DNA from: Flavobacteriales bacterium TMED113
GTDB taxonomy: Bacteria > Bacteroidota > Bacteroidia > Flavobacteriales > TMED113
Length of the DNA stretch: 55,747 nt
Direction of reading: 5' to 3'
Assembly (NCBI GenBank): GCA_002170235.1
Contig: NHFO01000009.1
Coordinates: 1-55,747, forward strand
Shown: one piece after another, positions 1 to 5,454 of the stretch
Numbering within the stretch: the stretch's first letter is position 1
Layout: each line of letters begins with the position of its first letter
The notes under the pieces: generated by a model
What the model was told of the DNA's origin: nothing
What the model saw: only the letters and a program-made list of their open reading frames with translations
The model's database searches: none
Position numbers and translations under genes: made by a program

Positions 1-43
1 ATCAATTCTTATTTCTAAATAACCTTAACGAGATCTTTTAGAC

Positions 44-253
44 ATGATAACACCTAAAGCACCAGTTGTAAATGAATCTGATTTAATCAGAGACACCATA
101 AGAAGAGCATCCATTGATGGTTTATTCATGGGTGATATAGTGGAAGGATTCATAAGTCTATTGACTGATGAGCAGAAACTAACTCTTAAGGAGCAGTTAA
201 ACGACTATCAAGAAGAGACTGACTACCATCTATATGGAGGAACAGCAGATTAA
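44..253 (+). CDS. hypothetical small acidic protein (69 aa)
   Basis: I do not recognise this protein. It is short and acidic with no membrane segment or cysteine, and is predicted to be mostly helical. The ATG at 44 has only a weak purine stretch upstream. It opens a dense run of small genes; the next gene starts inside its 3' end (ATG at 234), which suggests co-transcription and coupled translation. The reading frame and packing support a real gene, but its function is unknown. It resembles the small early accessory proteins common in cyanomyoviruses (inference from context). Confidence 0.55.
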   Translation: MITPKAPVVNESDLIRDTIRRASIDGLFMGDIVEGFISLLTDEQKLTLKEQLNDYQEETDYHLYGGTAD

Positions 254-398
254 CTATCCACTACCCAGATCTTTAAATCGTCATGGTATAGAATTGTATC
301 TCATGAACGATAAACAACTAAAGATATGGTATAATGATGTTAGGAAGTTGTATCCAACTTTTCCATTCGACTCAGCAGTATTAAGGAGAATTTCGTAA
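234..398 (+). CDS. hypothetical small protein (54 aa), overlapping both neighbours
   Basis: The frame from ATG 234 to TAA 396-398 encodes 54 aa starting MEEQQINYPLPRSLNRHGIE. It overlaps the upstream gene by 20 bases and its stop shares a base with the next start (TAATG). An internal ATG at 303 would give a 31-aa product. It fills what would otherwise be a gap in a tightly packed operon, which is the main reason for calling it. It carries a basic and aromatic segment (WYNDVRKLYP) and no recognised domain. Confidence 0.5.
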   Translation: MEEQQINYPLPRSLNRHGIELYLMNDKQLKIWYNDVRKLYPTFPFDSAVLRRIS

Positions 399-679
399 TG
401 AGTGAACAAAGCACCAAACTGAGGAATCAAGTTAAATCTAGATTCTATTATATATTCTGGGGAATTGCGACATTCTCAGTAGTAGCAGGTCAGTTATATG
501 TTGGTCATGGATATAAGAAAATGAGCAACTCATTTGATAAAATCTTTGAGCGATTACTTATTATTGTAGATGACTCAGACATACACATGCTACCGAAGCG
601 AATCGAGCGAGATCAATATCCCATAGTTCCCGATCGAGGGATGGGATACTGGAATTCTATCATCATACCCAAATCTTGA
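398..679 (+). CDS. hypothetical single-pass membrane protein (93 aa)
   Basis: After a basic N-terminus (residues 1-15) there is one hydrophobic segment at about residues 16-36 (FYYIFWGIATFSVVAGQLYV), followed by a polar C-terminal domain. By the positive-inside rule the short N-terminus would be cytoplasmic. A good Shine-Dalgarno sequence, AAGGAG, lies about 383-388. Start and stop are both coupled to neighbours (TAATG before, TGATG after). Small membrane proteins of this kind are frequent in cyanophage early regions; no specific function can be read from the sequence. Confidence 0.7.
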   Translation: MSEQSTKLRNQVKSRFYYIFWGIATFSVVAGQLYVGHGYKKMSNSFDKIFERLLIIVDDSDIHMLPKRIERDQYPIVPDRGMGYWNSIIIPKS

Positions 680-801
680 TGTATAGAAACATTTGTTTAA
701 CACTATTGGTAATTCTCAATGCTATTAATCTCTATCATAATACTAGTGAATTTGGCAACGATGTGGACAGTAGTATAAGTGTCACATCAACTATAGAATA
801 A
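679..801 (+). CDS. hypothetical small membrane or exported peptide (40 aa)
   Basis: The ATG at 679 overlaps the stop of the previous gene as TGATG, a classic translational-coupling arrangement. The 40-aa product begins MYRNICLTLLVILNAINLYH, a hydrophobic N-terminal segment that could be a membrane anchor or an uncleaved signal, followed by a short acidic and serine/threonine-rich tail. Its stop codon (799-801) lies within the promoter-like element that precedes the next gene. Function is unknown. Confidence 0.5.
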   Translation: MYRNICLTLLVILNAINLYHNTSEFGNDVDSSISVTSTIE

Positions 802-836
802 GGTCACTTGACCCTTTATAATATTAGTATAGCAAC
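781..836 (+). promoter_or_regulatory. repeated early promoter element, copy 1
   Basis: GTCACA starts at 781, a -35-like TAGAAT is at 794-799, there is a 17-base spacer, and TATAAT is at 817-822. ATTAGTATA and GCAAC follow, just before the ribosome site of the gene at 851. The same architecture recurs at 1927 and 2433. Between the boxes an inverted repeat (GGTCA-CT-TGACC, 802-813) could be an operator in this copy only. Confidence 0.65.
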
Positions 837-850
837 GGAGATTCACCATC

Positions 851-1078
851 ATGACCAGAACAGAATACGAACTAGTTTATTCAGCATTCAGACATTATAG
901 ATGTTTAATGACTGATGAGCAAGAAGTATTATCTGAGAAGATTTTAGATCAACTCTTCTACCCATCATTTGATGCACTTACAGAGCAACAAGAACTGACT
1001 GGTGACTCATATTTCGATGACATCGATGACGAGATCGAAATCCCTAAACCATCCATCTTTCCAATAGGTGCGGTTTAA
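851..1078 (+). CDS. hypothetical acidic protein (75 aa)
   Basis: The product is 75 aa, strongly acidic in its second half (FDDIDDEIEIPKP), with a helical N-terminal half. GGAG at 837-840 precedes the ATG by about 10 bases. It is the first gene behind copy 1 of the repeated early promoter and is coupled by TAATG to the gene at 1078. I do not recognise a family. Confidence 0.6.
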   Translation: MTRTEYELVYSAFRHYRCLMTDEQEVLSEKILDQLFYPSFDALTEQQELTGDSYFDDIDDEIEIPKPSIFPIGAV

Positions 1079-1302
1079 TGGGTCAAACAATCACTCATGC
1101 ATATGAGAACGTCAGGGATATTTTTATAAGTGATAACGTCACCTATAAAAACAAGTGGTATCAAGTTCTAATCAATTACATATCAGGTGAGACTGATAAG
1201 ACTGGATACACACCACTCTATAATCGTACTATTCTAATAGATGACGATGGTAACAGAGTAACATGTCACAATTACAAACAACTGAGGTACGTCAAATGGT
1301 AA
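1078..1302 (+). CDS. hypothetical protein (74 aa)
   Basis: The start overlaps the previous stop (TAATG). The product is rich in tyrosine, threonine and isoleucine, with alternating beta-type segments (TILIDDDGNRVTCHNYKQLRY) suggesting a small beta domain. The 3' end overlaps the next gene start at 1296 by 7 bases. No family is recognised; it is part of the second small-gene operon. Confidence 0.6.
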   Translation: MGQTITHAYENVRDIFISDNVTYKNKWYQVLINYISGETDKTGYTPLYNRTILIDDDGNRVTCHNYKQLRYVKW

Positions 1303-1433
1303 CACTTTCATTAACATTCACAGAGCGATACGAACTCATTAAACTGTATGATATGCTATTAGATACAGGCATAAACGATGATCTCTCACCTGAGATAGAA
1401 TCAGCATTTACTAAAATTATGGAGTCTAATTAA
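1296..1433 (+). CDS. hypothetical small helical protein (45 aa)
   Basis: ATG 1296 has a GAGG ribosome site at about 1284-1287. The 45-aa product (MVTLSLTFTERYELIKLYDM at the start) is predicted to be helical and acidic. The stop overlaps the next start (TAATG). Overlaps on both sides and a proper ribosome site support it as a gene. Function is unknown. Confidence 0.5.
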   Translation: MVTLSLTFTERYELIKLYDMLLDTGINDDLSPEIESAFTKIMESN

Positions 1434-1603
1434 TGAAGTATCTTGATCTATTAACTGAACTACAATCACTAAATGATGATCAGTTATTACAGGATGTTGT
1501 TATATACAACACCAATTATAAAGGTTATCATGTTGCTAGTAATGTATTTCTAGCGAATGAAACTGACCCTATCCAACTTAATCAACCTTTTATAACAGTA
1601 TAA
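1433..1603 (+). CDS. hypothetical protein (56 aa)
   Basis: The ATG is coupled to the preceding stop, and its own stop is coupled to the next ATG (TAATG at both ends). The N-terminus MKYLDLLTELQSLNDDQLLQ looks like an amphipathic helix, followed by a short beta-rich segment. No family is recognised. Confidence 0.5.
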   Translation: MKYLDLLTELQSLNDDQLLQDVVIYNTNYKGYHVASNVFLANETDPIQLNQPFITV

Positions 1604-1752
1604 TGCAGAACGTACCTTTTTACGATTTTCCCCATTCACCCATCCTAATTATTGGGTTCTTTGGAATATTCACAGCACTAGGAGTTTTATATGTAGCAAA
1701 TACAAAATACTTCAGTTCACCATTTAATGAGGACAATGAAACAAAGACCTAA
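1603..1752 (+). CDS. hypothetical small membrane protein (49 aa)
   Basis: The product has one clear transmembrane segment at about residues 13-33 (ILIIGFFGIFTALGVLYVA) between short polar ends. It is TAATG-coupled to the gene upstream, and its 3' end overlaps the next gene. Its size and topology recall small photosynthetic-complex subunits, but no specific similarity is visible and I do not claim one. Confidence 0.5.
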   Translation: MQNVPFYDFPHSPILIIGFFGIFTALGVLYVANTKYFSSPFNEDNETKT

Positions 1753-1936
1753 GAAAAAGGAATCTAGAGAAGTAGTAATACATGAGAACACACAGTACTC
1801 TTTATTACTTGATTTGGATGAATTAAAGTCTTTATACACATTATTATCATTATGGGATAATGAGGACTATAGAGATCTAGCACATAAAGTGGAAAAAGGG
1901 TTATCGTTTATGACACCTAAAGAACTGTCACACTAA
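1727..1936 (+). CDS. hypothetical basic/acidic helical protein (69 aa)
   Basis: A highly basic N-terminus (KQRPKKKESR) is followed by an acidic helical body rich in leucine. A start at the second ATG (1736) is equally possible, with GAGG close upstream at 1729-1732. The last codons overlap the GTCACA box of early promoter copy 2. The basic tail could bind nucleic acid, but that is only inference; no family is recognised. Confidence 0.55.
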   Translation: MRTMKQRPKKKESREVVIHENTQYSLLLDLDELKSLYTLLSLWDNEDYRDLAHKVEKGLSFMTPKELSH

Positions 1937-1983
1937 GTATAGAATAGTGGCATCTCATCCTCTATAATATTAATATAAGCAAC
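1927..1983 (+). promoter_or_regulatory. repeated early promoter element, copy 2
   Basis: GTCACA starts at 1927, TAGAAT is at 1940-1945, there is a 17-base spacer, and TATAAT is at 1963-1968. ATTAATATA and AAGCAAC follow, then the ribosome site AGAGGA of the gene at 1994. Positions of all four blocks match copy 1. A short inverted repeat (CACTA 1931-1935, TAGTG 1945-1949) spans the -35 region. Confidence 0.65.
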
Positions 1984-1993
1984 AGAGGAAAAC

Positions 1994-2401
1994 ATGACAA
2001 TCAAATCACTAAATTTCAGAACACCACTCAGAAATGACAATGTGAAGAGAGACCTATATCAGCAGTTACTTGTTGATGCAATCGATACATATGGGTCAGG
2101 GTCATGGAAAAATGGCATGTCACTACATCACTTACATAGCACTAGTCAGTTCTCTAATATCCTTATAGATGGCAATGTAGTAGGTAAGGTAGTTTATGAT
2201 CAAGCACATGATGACATATCAATGGATGACTACACAGCAATCCACATTGATAAGACTAAACTAGCAAGTGTATCCTACATTGCATGGGTTAACGATACAG
2301 ATGCATTTCTATCAAGTCATCAGATAGTGAGATACAGAAACATGTTAAAAAGATCAGGTTTCACAATCATCACTATGGATAATAAGCAGATCAAATACTG
2401 A
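1994..2401 (+). CDS. hypothetical protein (135 aa)
   Basis: This 135-aa protein is led by early promoter copy 2 and an AGAGGA ribosome site. It has mixed alpha/beta character, three histidines near residues 45-49 (LHHLH) and several aspartates (DDISMDDY). No catalytic signature is certain and I do not recognise the family. It is the largest early gene in this block and stands alone between two promoters. Confidence 0.65.
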   Translation: MTIKSLNFRTPLRNDNVKRDLYQQLLVDAIDTYGSGSWKNGMSLHHLHSTSQFSNILIDGNVVGKVVYDQAHDDISMDDYTAIHIDKTKLASVSYIAWVNDTDAFLSSHQIVRYRNMLKRSGFTIITMDNKQIKY

Positions 2402-2432
2402 TCTGGTTAATCCATATGACACTTATATTACT

Positions 2433-2488
2433 GTCACAACAAGTGTGGAATACAGGTGTCAATCCATTATAATATTAGTATAAGCAAC
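2433..2488 (+). promoter_or_regulatory. repeated early promoter element, copy 3
   Basis: GTCACA starts at 2433, TGGAAT is at 2446-2451, there is a 16-base spacer, and TATAAT is at 2468-2473. ATTAGTATA and AAGCAAC follow, then CAGGAG before the gene at 2505. It is one base shorter between boxes than copies 1 and 2. Confidence 0.65.
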
Positions 2489-2504
2489 ACAGGAGTTCAT
2501 CCAA

Positions 2505-2825
2505 ATGAGAAAAATCGAAAGAGCAATGAACAGAGCAGTAAGATCAAGATCTAACTTCTCATCATCCAATACAATGGTTAGGTGCGGATGGGATAACGAA
2601 GCGGATGTTTATCTACATGGCAATCACATCGCAACAATCAAGTCTAACTCAATCATCATCAAAGATGGCGGTTGGCAGTCTAACACCACTAAGAGCAGAC
2701 TAAACGCTCTTTTAGATGAATTCTCATATGGTATGAGAGTATTTCAGAAAAACTATGAGTGGTTCGTAGGTTACAAGAATGTTAAAGAGGATTTCGTAAG
2801 CGGTATGGAGTTAGCAATAGATTAA
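2505..2825 (+). CDS. conserved phage hypothetical protein (106 aa) with GGWQS/TTKSRLNALL motif
   Basis: The product is 106 aa. The segment around residues 56-70 (DGGWQS, TTKSRLNALL) and the later FQKNYEWFV match a small protein I remember as widespread in T4-like and T7-like phages, including cyanophages, with no known function. The N-terminus is basic (MRKIERAMNRAVRSRS), the middle is beta-rich (VYLHGNHIATI), and the C-terminus is helical. It has its own early promoter (copy 3) and a CAGGAG ribosome site. The family match is from memory, not from a search. Confidence 0.75.
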   Translation: MRKIERAMNRAVRSRSNFSSSNTMVRCGWDNEADVYLHGNHIATIKSNSIIIKDGGWQSNTTKSRLNALLDEFSYGMRVFQKNYEWFVGYKNVKEDFVSGMELAID

Positions 2826-2948
2826 CACCCATACCCACGCAAGGAGACGCCAAATTTTTTACATAGTGTGGCATCTCGAAATTAATTAACATTGCATTGC
2901 ATCTAGTTATTAATTCTTTATAAGTCCACACTTCATTTATTAAACAGC

Positions 2949-3146
2949 ATGGAAACAGCAAACCAACTTCCCCAAAAACTCGCAAGTCTCTTAGATTTGT
3001 ATGATAGCGGAAACTTACCCGCAGACCTCGAAATTGAAATGTGTCAGTATCTAATAGACACAGACCTAAGCGAAGTATTTACCCAGTATCAGCAACTATG
3101 CGATAGATACATCATGGAGGGATTATGCTATGACGTAGCAATTTAA
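2949..3146 (+). CDS. small conserved phage protein (65 aa)
   Basis: The 65-aa helical, acidic protein contains CQYLIDTDLSEVF and DRYIMEGLCYDV. I recall similar short proteins in many cyanophages (pattern YLIDTGL followed by an aromatic/Gln stretch and LIEAGYC). The central part here is divergent. There is no strong ribosome site. Its stop codon lies inside a perfect 7-bp inverted repeat (3143-3166). Function is unknown. Confidence 0.6.
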   Translation: METANQLPQKLASLLDLYDSGNLPADLEIEMCQYLIDTDLSEVFTQYQQLCDRYIMEGLCYDVAI

Positions 3147-3166
3147 CCAAACAATTAAATGGTTAA
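3143..3166 (+). terminator. inverted repeat at the 3' end of the early block (possible terminator)
   Basis: TTAACCA at 3143-3149 and TGGTTAA at 3160-3166 form a perfect 7-bp stem with a 10-base loop, overlapping the stop of the 65-aa gene. The stem is AT-rich and followed by AAATAAATA rather than a T run, so intrinsic termination is doubtful. Confidence 0.3.
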
Positions 3167-3170
3167 ATAA

Positions 3171-3191
3171 ATATAGGAGTGAGTCGTATAA
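3171..3191 (-). promoter_or_regulatory. T7-promoter-like sequence on the minus strand
   Basis: Read on the - strand, the site is TTATACGACTCACTCC. Its first 14 bases match the T7 RNA polymerase promoter recognition part (TAATACGACTCACT) at 13 positions, including 12 in a row. The initiation part differs (CCTATA instead of ATAGGG), so it is probably not active as a T7 promoter. No single-subunit RNA polymerase gene is in the window. Confidence 0.2.
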
Positions 3192-3348
3192 GTCTCGCAG
3201 TTGTTGTTGTCTTAGAGCGTAACACAGGGACATTTTTTTGTCAAGCAACTGACAGGATATACACACAGACCACAGAAGACCCCTTGCCCCTGCTTGCCTT
3301 TGCCCGCCTTTGCTTTCTTTCGCTTTGCCTTTACTTGCCCCATTTCAT
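3192..3348. other. non-coding junction with pyrimidine-rich repeat tract
   Basis: There is no convincing gene between 3147 and 3491. The stretch holds a run of seven T (3232-3238) flanked by GACA and GTC, and a striking pyrimidine-rich tract at about 3282-3342 made of imperfect CTTGCC / TTTGC repeats. This separates the early small-gene block from the late genes. Confidence 0.5.
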
Positions 3349-3516
3349 ATGACAGTAAACACAGTTAACAGAGCAATAAGACATACAAAGCAAGAAAAGG
3401 ACTGTAAGGGAGGAATCACACAGTATAAGAGATATAAGAGAGTTTACCGCACGGAGTTCCAGGATCTCCGCATCCTCTATTATACAGCACTATGCACAAC
3501 CAAATCACCCTATTGA
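3349..3516 (+). CDS. doubtful small basic ORF (55 aa)
   Basis: ATG 3349 opens a 55-aa, lysine/arginine-rich frame (KRYKRVYRTEFQDLR). No ribosome site is visible, and the frame overlaps the better candidate at 3492. A TTG start at 3310 would extend it into the pyrimidine repeats, which is unlikely. It may be chance. Confidence 0.2.
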   Translation: MTVNTVNRAIRHTKQEKDCKGGITQYKRYKRVYRTEFQDLRILYYTALCTTKSPY

Positions 3517-3695
3517 CACCCACCCCTGTAGATGTTATAATATACAGTAAAGGGAGGAAATTCTTTTGGAGATTTAACTACACAGGCATGGAGACGTATG
3601 GGGCATTTAAGTCTTATACTCTAGCACTACAGGACGCACGACACCATAGCACACAGGGGAGTGGAGACATACATACGCATGTACTACACTGTTGA
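3492..3695 (+). CDS. hypothetical protein (67 aa)
   Basis: The residues 15-50 (VIIYSKGRKFFWRFNYTGME, then AFKSYTLALQDARHHS) look like a genuine small domain: a beta hairpin followed by a helix, with the pattern KGRKFxWRF and ALxDAR that I associate with small phage proteins taken up in sets. The ATG at 3492 has a poor ribosome site. A perfect sigma70 promoter (3513-3541) lies inside the 5' third, so either the true start is elsewhere or the promoter serves genes further right. Confidence 0.45.
   Translation: MHNQITLLTPTPVDVIIYSKGRKFFWRFNYTGMETYGAFKSYTLALQDARHHSTQGSGDIHTHVLHC
3513..3541 (+). promoter_or_regulatory. perfect sigma70 consensus promoter
   Basis: TTGACA at 3513-3518, a 17-base spacer, and TATAAT at 3536-3541: an exact consensus at the optimal distance, the only one noticed in the window. 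It points right, toward the oxygenase/peptidase genes at 3824-4821. A purine-rich GGGAGG follows at 3552-3557. The host housekeeping sigma factor would be the likely reader. Confidence 0.65.
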
Positions 3696-3823
3696 AGAGA
3701 GTATGGGCAGTTAAAACAGTTAATTCGTGCTATATTAAATTCACTTACTACCCTAACCTACAAAAGTATCCCAAAGCGAGAGTTTTATTCTAATCGTATA
3801 TAAAAAAATTTCCAATATAAAAA

Positions 3824-4339
3824 ATGCCTCTAGAGGGTCGCGTATATAAATCTAAGGTTGTTTCCGCCAACCATAGAGTAATGGTCAATATATTAGATAA
3901 CTGTATACCATTCTTTGATGGTGATGACCCTACTTGGTCATATGGAAAATATAATATATTTGGTTTAACCTCTCCTACTCAGGTCTTCTATGACTTATTC
4001 ACTGAGTTGAGAGGTATTGTTTATGACTATCAGTCTAATAATGTATGGATGCAGTCATGGGTTAACTATCATATGCCTGATGAAGTGTTGAAATGGCATA
4101 ATCATGAGTGGGATTATCATGGTTATATCTCTATCAGACCTCATAATACAGTTACTGTGTTTGAAGATAAGGAGATTAAGAATGAAATAGGTAATGTTTA
4201 TATCGGACCTGGGAATAGATATCATGAAGTAAAGGTAATAGAAGACTATGACACTCCTAGAATTACAATAGGTTTTGATTTAACCTTGACACCTACCACT
4301 GCATCTGCTAATATAGGGTTAATACCATTTCCAAGATGA
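3824..4339 (+). CDS. probable 2OG-Fe(II) oxygenase-like protein (171 aa)
   Basis: The C-terminal half has the double-stranded beta-helix pattern of phage 2-oxoglutarate/Fe(II) oxygenases. LKWHNHEWDYHGYISI (residues 89-104) carries candidate metal-binding His92/His94, GNVYIGPGNRYHEV gives the distal His134, and PRITIGFDL places Arg146 where such enzymes bind 2-oxoglutarate. The HxH-type proximal motif and the PRITIxFD ending match cyanophage members of this group as I remember them. It would hydroxylate an unknown substrate (protein, nucleotide or cell-wall component). The stop overlaps the next start (ATGA), so it is translated with the NlpC/P60 gene. A non-catalytic cupin-like fold is the alternative. 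Confidence 0.6.
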   Translation: MPLEGRVYKSKVVSANHRVMVNILDNCIPFFDGDDPTWSYGKYNIFGLTSPTQVFYDLFTELRGIVYDYQSNNVWMQSWVNYHMPDEVLKWHNHEWDYHGYISIRPHNTVTVFEDKEIKNEIGNVYIGPGNRYHEVKVIEDYDTPRITIGFDLTLTPTTASANIGLIPFPR

Positions 4340-4821
4340 ATAGAGAAGAAGATTACTTAGCACTTAGAGAAACATATGCACACCTATTAGGTAAGAAATG
4401 GACAGGTAATAGACTATTTGGTTGTTATGAGATTATAAGAGATTACTATAGAGAGTTTCTAGGTAGGGATTTGATAGACTTCAATGCTAGGAAGGTATAT
4501 GCTTTTACTGATGATGCTATTAATGAAGAGGATGGTAAGTGGATATACAAGAAAGAATGGGGAATGGATGATGGTGGAGTAGACTTTACAATACTGGAAA
4601 AGAATGATATACTATTGTTTAGACTATACACTAACCCTCTAGGTGGTGGTTATAGTGCACCTAAGGGTAGAGCACCTAATCATGGTGGTGTATACTTAGG
4701 TAATGGATTCATGTTGCATCATCCTTATGGTGGTTTATCTGAGATAGAAGACCTTTATGATAAGGGTGTGGTAGCATATCAAATCAGTTGTGTGGGTGCA
4801 ATTCGTGGAAACACTACATAA
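4336..4821 (+). CDS. NlpC/P60-family cysteine peptidase-like protein (161 aa)
   Basis: The N-terminal FGCYEIIRDYYREFLGRDL supplies the likely nucleophile Cys30 at the start of a helix. FTILEKNDILLFR is the strand before the catalytic histidine, and APNHGGVYLGNGFMLHHPYG gives His116 plus His128/129. This is the classic Cys-His-His order of NlpC/P60 proteins such as lambda gpK-type tail-associated endopeptidases, which cleave peptidoglycan stem peptides. In T4-like marine phages such a gene sits near the baseplate genes, so a role in the tail tip or in lysis is likely (inference). The ATGA overlap with the oxygenase indicates an operon. The length is normal for a single domain. Confidence 0.7.
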   Translation: MNREEDYLALRETYAHLLGKKWTGNRLFGCYEIIRDYYREFLGRDLIDFNARKVYAFTDDAINEEDGKWIYKKEWGMDDGGVDFTILEKNDILLFRLYTNPLGGGYSAPKGRAPNHGGVYLGNGFMLHHPYGGLSEIEDLYDKGVVAYQISCVGAIRGNTT

Positions 4822-4827
4822 GGTGTA

Positions 4828-5001
4828 ATGACTTTAAGCAGTATGAAACGATACACTCTTGATATACTCGAGGATGATGACTTGAATGCCTATGTTAATC
4901 TTCCTGAGGAATTGTTAAGGGAGACTGGTTGGTTGGCAGGAGATGTGCTAGAATATGAAGAAGACCTAGATGGAAACATTATCTTAAGGCGGTCAAACTA
5001 A
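4828..5001 (+). CDS. AbrB/MazE-like small DNA-binding-type protein (57 aa)
   Basis: The sequence YVNLPEELLRETGWLAGDVL, followed by an acidic strand and GNIILRR, follows the swapped-hairpin AbrB pattern (LPxxllxxxGlxxGDxlexexxxdgxIilr). That fold is usually a dimeric DNA-binding domain in transition-state regulators and antitoxins. AAGG lies a few bases before ATG 4828; a second Met at residue 6 is possible. No toxin partner is visible next to it. It is coupled by TAATG to the next gene. A transcription-regulator role at the early/late junction is inference. Confidence 0.6.
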   Translation: MTLSSMKRYTLDILEDDDLNAYVNLPEELLRETGWLAGDVLEYEEDLDGNIILRRSN

Positions 5002-5159
5002 TGGAGGGACTTACCGACATGATTCACGAAGTAAAACTCTACGTAGCAGGACAAATCTTCTTTGAGGAAGTGCGTGCACGTAACTATGACGAGGCAAGAG
5101 AAGTAGCTCTAGCCCGAAACCCTAATGCTACTGTGTTAGGTGTAACTGCTAAATTCTAA
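5001..5159 (+). CDS. small conserved cyanophage-type protein (52 aa)
   Basis: Residues 12-45 (VKLYVAGQIFFEEVRARNYD, then EAREVALARNPNA) match a short family I recall from cyanomyoviruses with YVAGQxF and ARxxALARNPxA. The predicted fold is beta-beta-alpha-beta. The start at 5001 is TAATG-coupled; the second Met (5019) has a GGAGGG ribosome site 10 bases upstream and gives a product closer to remembered relatives. Function is unknown. Confidence 0.6.
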   Translation: MEGLTDMIHEVKLYVAGQIFFEEVRARNYDEAREVALARNPNATVLGVTAKF

Positions 5160-5169
5160 AAAAATCGCG

Positions 5170-5454
5170 ATGGAAAAAAATGGCGTCCCTGAGTTTGAGA
5201 GTGAGATGGAAGCGGTTGCTTGGTCTTTCAAACAACTAAGTGAAGCAGTAAAAAATTTAGCGTCTCGCATTGCGGTGCTCGAGACTGCTTTTAATAAGTT
5301 ACCTCCACCTGGGGCGGATATGGTAAAGTATAAGATACCTGGGAATGACGAGTATAGTAATCTTAAGGAGTTATTCGATAATCTATATGAGAGACTAAAT
5401 AAATTGGAAGAAGACTCCGCAATTAATGGCAACGTACATACAGGAGACAGGTAG
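5170..5454 (+). CDS. hypothetical coiled-coil protein (94 aa)
   Basis: Residues 5-45 contain heptad-like hydrophobic spacing (AVAWSFKQLSEAVKNLASRI), then a PPP break, then a second helix (LKELFDNLYERLNKLEED). It is probably a small oligomeric virion or assembly protein. It overlaps the large structural gene at 5426 by 29 bases, suggesting coupled expression. No family is recognised. Confidence 0.6.
   Translation: MEKNGVPEFESEMEAVAWSFKQLSEAVKNLASRIAVLETAFNKLPPPGADMVKYKIPGNDEYSNLKELFDNLYERLNKLEEDSAINGNVHTGDR

Noticed and set aside
2782-2985. A 67-codon minus-strand frame between early genes
   Set aside because: It overlaps two + strand genes at both ends, and no promoter or ribosome site is seen on the minus strand.
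3310-3348. TTG-started extension of the 55-aa frame
   Set aside because: The extension would translate the pyrimidine repeat tract; no ribosome site is present.
3147-3823. A tRNA gene in the junction
   Set aside because: I found no cloverleaf with a T-loop GTTCRA motif and matching acceptor stem in this gap or the one at 9625-9959.
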